Assembly (NCBI GenBank): GCA_035529405.1 | Contig: DATKWV010000044.1 | Span: 1 to 7,750, forward strand | Source: DATKWV01 sp035529405 | Lineage (GTDB): Bacteria; Planctomycetota; Phycisphaerae; Sedimentisphaerales; Anaerobacaceae | Length of the DNA: 7,750 bases | Reading direction: 5' to 3' | Shown here: piece by piece, positions 6,701 to 7,750 of the stretch | Position numbering within the stretch: position 1 is the first letter of the stretch | Layout of the letters: every line of letters starts with the position of its first letter | Position numbers and translations under genes: made by a program | The notes under the pieces: model-generated | The model's input: only the letters and a program-made list of their open reading frames with translations | What the model was told of the DNA's origin: nothing | Database searches by the model: none

Positions 6701-7054
6701 GCCTGGCTGAGCTTTCCCGTAATCGCCGCCGACAAGACGATAATAGTGGCTGATTCGAAAGACAATACGATGCTCATCACCGATGCCAATAATACCGTAT
6801 ATGCCATCAGCCCCATAAACTGTCAGGATAAACCCTTTAGACTGCTGTGGCTCGAAGACCTCAGCGCCGACGGTATTATTGACCTGGCAGACCTGGCCCT
6901 GCTGGCTGGCGAATGGCTCAACTGTACGGATATGGACTGGCCCTGTTTCTACGAAGGCCCGGAAATTCACCTTGCCGGTGACATAGACAAGGATAAATAC
7001 GTTAACTTTACTGACTTGGCTCTACTGGCGCAACGGTGGTTAATGCAGGAGTAA
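3764..7054 (+). CDS. Large exported mosaic protein: beta-helix, Ig-like domain, PQQ-like propeller, dockerin-like tail
   Basis: A 1096-residue protein. The signal peptide is at 1-19 (hydrophobic 4-16, likely cut at PCAA). Residues 20-495 form a right-handed parallel beta-helix: the cap IQAAINYSRNGDVIVVFPG (35-53), repeated TISNCIISGN-type rungs (about 115-365), and a closing motif at 475-494 (DMDGQPRL, IDMGADEY). Residues 496-589 resemble the Kre9/Knh1-like Ig-type domain, with SIHNIKWD, ILLSKDAGQTWQ and TYTWHLP. Residues 600-1015 form a PQQ-like beta-propeller with about eight blade repeats (GKLYAISKDGNLRW type). One blade has a perfect tryptophan-docking motif, AxDxxTGxxxW (784-794). No PQQ-dehydrogenase active site was seen, so the role is probably structural or binding. 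A Tyr/Asp/Cys-rich insertion lies at about 853-902. The end is a dockerin-like pair of calcium loops at D1032-D1043 and D1073-D1084, each followed by a LALLA helix. AAAGGA (3751-3756) is seven bases before the ATG. Likely a secreted or surface adhesin or polysaccharide-interacting protein; substrate and enzymatic activity are unknown. Confidence 0.88.
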   Translation: MKNVIWALCWLLLTIPCAAEIIIVDDDWPYDFNDIQAAINYSRNGDVIVVFPGTYYSRYGGITFQGKAVTVTSVDPQDPYIVAATIIEPPVHEGEGDYEYTAPGFYFGENAGPDSVITGLTIRNCSLYEGAAIICHGTSPTISNCIITGNSAVLHGGAIYCDGGSPQIINCVITANTAFYGSGAAIYSYYGSPTISNCIISGNNSYDHGAGIYCEGGSPRIIDCVITGNTSEIGNGGGIYCSYGVSPTISNCIISGNNSYDHGGGIYCKSGSPRIINGAITGNLSKTGNGGGVYLFDCRSNMISNCIFSGNTAGQNGGAIHCQVSSATITNCTFMANFAENAAGGIFFEYGGPFLSLTNSILWANADSSGTNQSAQITYSPSVPSSPQVFYCCIQDNNPNDVNVPFGGIENGNIDDEPMFVRYPDDGGDGWGDDPCTSQIDEGANDDFGDLHLLSSSPCINAGMPRFYVVPEAADMDGQPRLLGGRIDMGADEYAPIIAVTEPADRDVYTAGSIHNIKWDSYAVAVVDILLSKDAGQTWQPVVNSLPDTGTYTWHLPDIVDSNQCIISVVPSIPDPNVICIESGLFTIHPDNPDPAVEAEWKSLGGDFSRTGLSANFGPQTGCIKWQFETDRAISASVTIGAEGRVHIACEDGKLYTLDSDGNPVWTYDTNSPLLSSPTVGPDGSLYVGSENGKLYAISKDGNLRWTHSTGGFIYSSPAVSEQGNIYVGSQDGTLYALGPDGSRLWTFKTNGFGRLDGSILASPAIAADGTVYVGGLYDPNLYALDGHTGSIKWVCNFEYVTDATDPANSTKRPWPFAAPVIGPDGTIYQGLLFDPNLYAIEPQSGNIIWSTNLADPWSGWFDSEYDNYYLDPYDGTKGCLYEDYGIPGCYYKCAYAGRAHGWSEPVLGPDGTIYVSFDDPYLRAVDPNGSIKWVTQLGETGGFTLTVAENSLIYAAGDDGCIYVVDSNGRQTSQLNSSAWLSFPVIAADKTIIVADSKDNTMLITDANNTVYAISPINCQDKPFRLLWLEDLSADGIIDLADLALLAGEWLNCTDMDWPCFYEGPEIHLAGDIDKDKYVNFTDLALLAQRWLMQE
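4178..4660 (+). repeat. Three tandem coding repeats in the beta-helix (159, 162, 162 bases)
   Basis: Units begin at 4178, 4337 and 4499, each at AGTCC(G/C)ACAATC, and encode modules of 53, 54 and 54 residues, or two beta-helix rungs each. Units two and three are the most alike: their first 69 bases (4337-4405 and 4499-4567) differ at only two positions, and by hand count the first 147 bases differ at about 16. Unit one is more diverged. The lengths are whole codons, so the frame is kept. Confidence 0.85.
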
Positions 7055-7060
7055 AACATT

Positions 7061-7750
7061 ATGAAAACCCGAATACCCCTTACCAAAAAAGATGCTTTTG
7101 TTGTTCTGGGCTGTATTGCTTTTCTCTGGACAAATCTTGCGGTCCTCAGTACCACCGGCCGGCACCGGGCCAAAGACTTCGTCTGCCGCTCGAACCTGCA
7201 GCAGTGGGCCTCTGTCTTTGCAATGTACGCCAACGACAACGACGGCGGTTTCACACCCGGCTGGTACACTGGTTCCACCACTGGAACTGTTAAACCCGGA
7301 GAGCGCTGGTTTGACGCAATGAAGCCGTATTTCGATGACAATAACGACCTGCTTTGCTGTCCTACTGCTGTGGTGCCGAGAAGGAATACCGACGGAACTT
7401 GGGGCGCAAGCGCCAAGTTCTCGGCGTGGGGCAAGTTTGAGGGAGGCGGTACATATCCTGTATCCCTGCCGGGCAGCTACGGAAGTTACGGTATTAATAT
7501 TTATATTTGCAACCCGCCTGTCGGCAGCGCAACGGGACGCGACTCCACCTGGTTCTACAAAGGTCCTAACGTTGCAAATGCAAATCAGATTCCGGTGCTT
7601 TTCGACTCTATGTGGATAGATGCCTATCCGTTGACCAGCAACGAACCGCCCATGTGGGATGGTGACTTCATTGAAGCCGGCCATATCGACGCACTGAAGA
7701 CCTGCTGTATCGACCGGCACAGCGCAGCGGTCAATATATTCTTCCTCGAT
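7061..7750 (+). CDS. Pilin-like H-X9-D(G) protein without prepilin motif (partial, runs off the right edge)
   Basis: ATG 7061 opens a frame with no stop to the window end, giving 230 residues. It starts six bases after the previous stop, with AGGAG (7047-7051) nine bases upstream overlapping the end of the previous gene. The N-terminus is one hydrophobic helix (about 11-30), then GRHRAKDFVCRSNLQQWA (33-50) and MYANDNDGGF (55-64). These last two match the region after the helix in planctomycete type II secretion pseudopilin-like (DUF1559-type) proteins. The C-terminal DRHSAAVNIFFLD (218-230) matches their H-X9-DG signature, with the Gly expected just beyond the edge. The usual G-FTLIE prepilin peptidase site is missing: the helix is preceded by LTKKDAF, so the protein is probably an uncleaved membrane-anchored relative. 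Cys pairs at 99-100 and 215-216 may form disulfides. As the third operon gene it may assemble with, or display alongside, the two exported proteins; that is inference. Confidence 0.78.
   Translation, partial: MKTRIPLTKKDAFVVLGCIAFLWTNLAVLSTTGRHRAKDFVCRSNLQQWASVFAMYANDNDGGFTPGWYTGSTTGTVKPGERWFDAMKPYFDDNNDLLCCPTAVVPRRNTDGTWGASAKFSAWGKFEGGGTYPVSLPGSYGSYGINIYICNPPVGSATGRDSTWFYKGPNVANANQIPVLFDSMWIDAYPLTSNEPPMWDGDFIEAGHIDALKTCCIDRHSAAVNIFFLD

Noticed and set aside
5600..6800. Propeller as a PQQ-dependent dehydrogenase
   Set aside because: Only blade repeats and tryptophan-docking patterns are visible. No catalytic Asp context, adjacent-Cys pair or cytochrome CxxCH motif was found, so an enzymatic call is not supported.
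7040..7720. 226-codon open frame on the minus strand at the right end
   Set aside because: It is the shadow of the pilin-like gene at 7061-7750, whose frame has a ribosome site, a hydrophobic helix and recognisable family motifs. The minus frame has none of these.

Overview
The window looks like a piece of a Planctomycetota genome, most likely class Phycisphaerae or a relative. This is judged from protein style alone: a PEP-CTERM surface protein, a very large beta-helix / beta-propeller protein ending in a dockerin-like tail, a DUF6941-type small protein, a secreted HEAT-repeat protein, and a pilin-like protein with an H-X9-D(G)-type ending. No rRNA, tRNA, CRISPR array, transposase or integrase was seen.

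Layout. Positions 1-173 hold the Pro/Gln-rich end of a gene that starts outside the window, followed by a hairpin with a T-rich tail (196-232). A short DUF6941-like gene (304-726, +) comes next. It converges on a long gene for an exported HEAT-repeat protein (766-2547, -), with 39 bases between the stop codons. Positions 2548-3118 are a non-coding divergent region of about 570 bases. It holds a TTGACA promoter for the HEAT gene, a cluster of inverted repeats, and a second TTGACA promoter behind an A-rich tract that faces right. About 230 bases of transcribed leader with hairpins follow that second promoter.

The rightward promoter appears to drive three tightly packed genes: a PEP-CTERM protein (3119-3736), a 1096-residue mosaic extracellular protein (3764-7054), and a pilin-like protein (7061 to beyond the window end). 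The gaps are 27 and 6 bases, and each gene has its own Shine-Dalgarno sequence, so they are probably one operon. All three products carry an N-terminal hydrophobic export or anchor segment, and each ends in a different class of C-terminal signature: PEP-CTERM, dockerin-like EF-hand pair, and H-X9-D(G)-like. The operon therefore looks like a cell-surface or extracellular module. No substrate or enzymatic activity can be read from the sequence, and no catalytic site was recognised.

The most notable points are the long structured leader, a near-identical 162-base tandem duplication inside the beta-helix domain, a Tyr/Asp/Cys-rich insertion in the propeller, and the absence of a prepilin peptidase motif in the pilin-like protein. 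No defence or mobile system was found.
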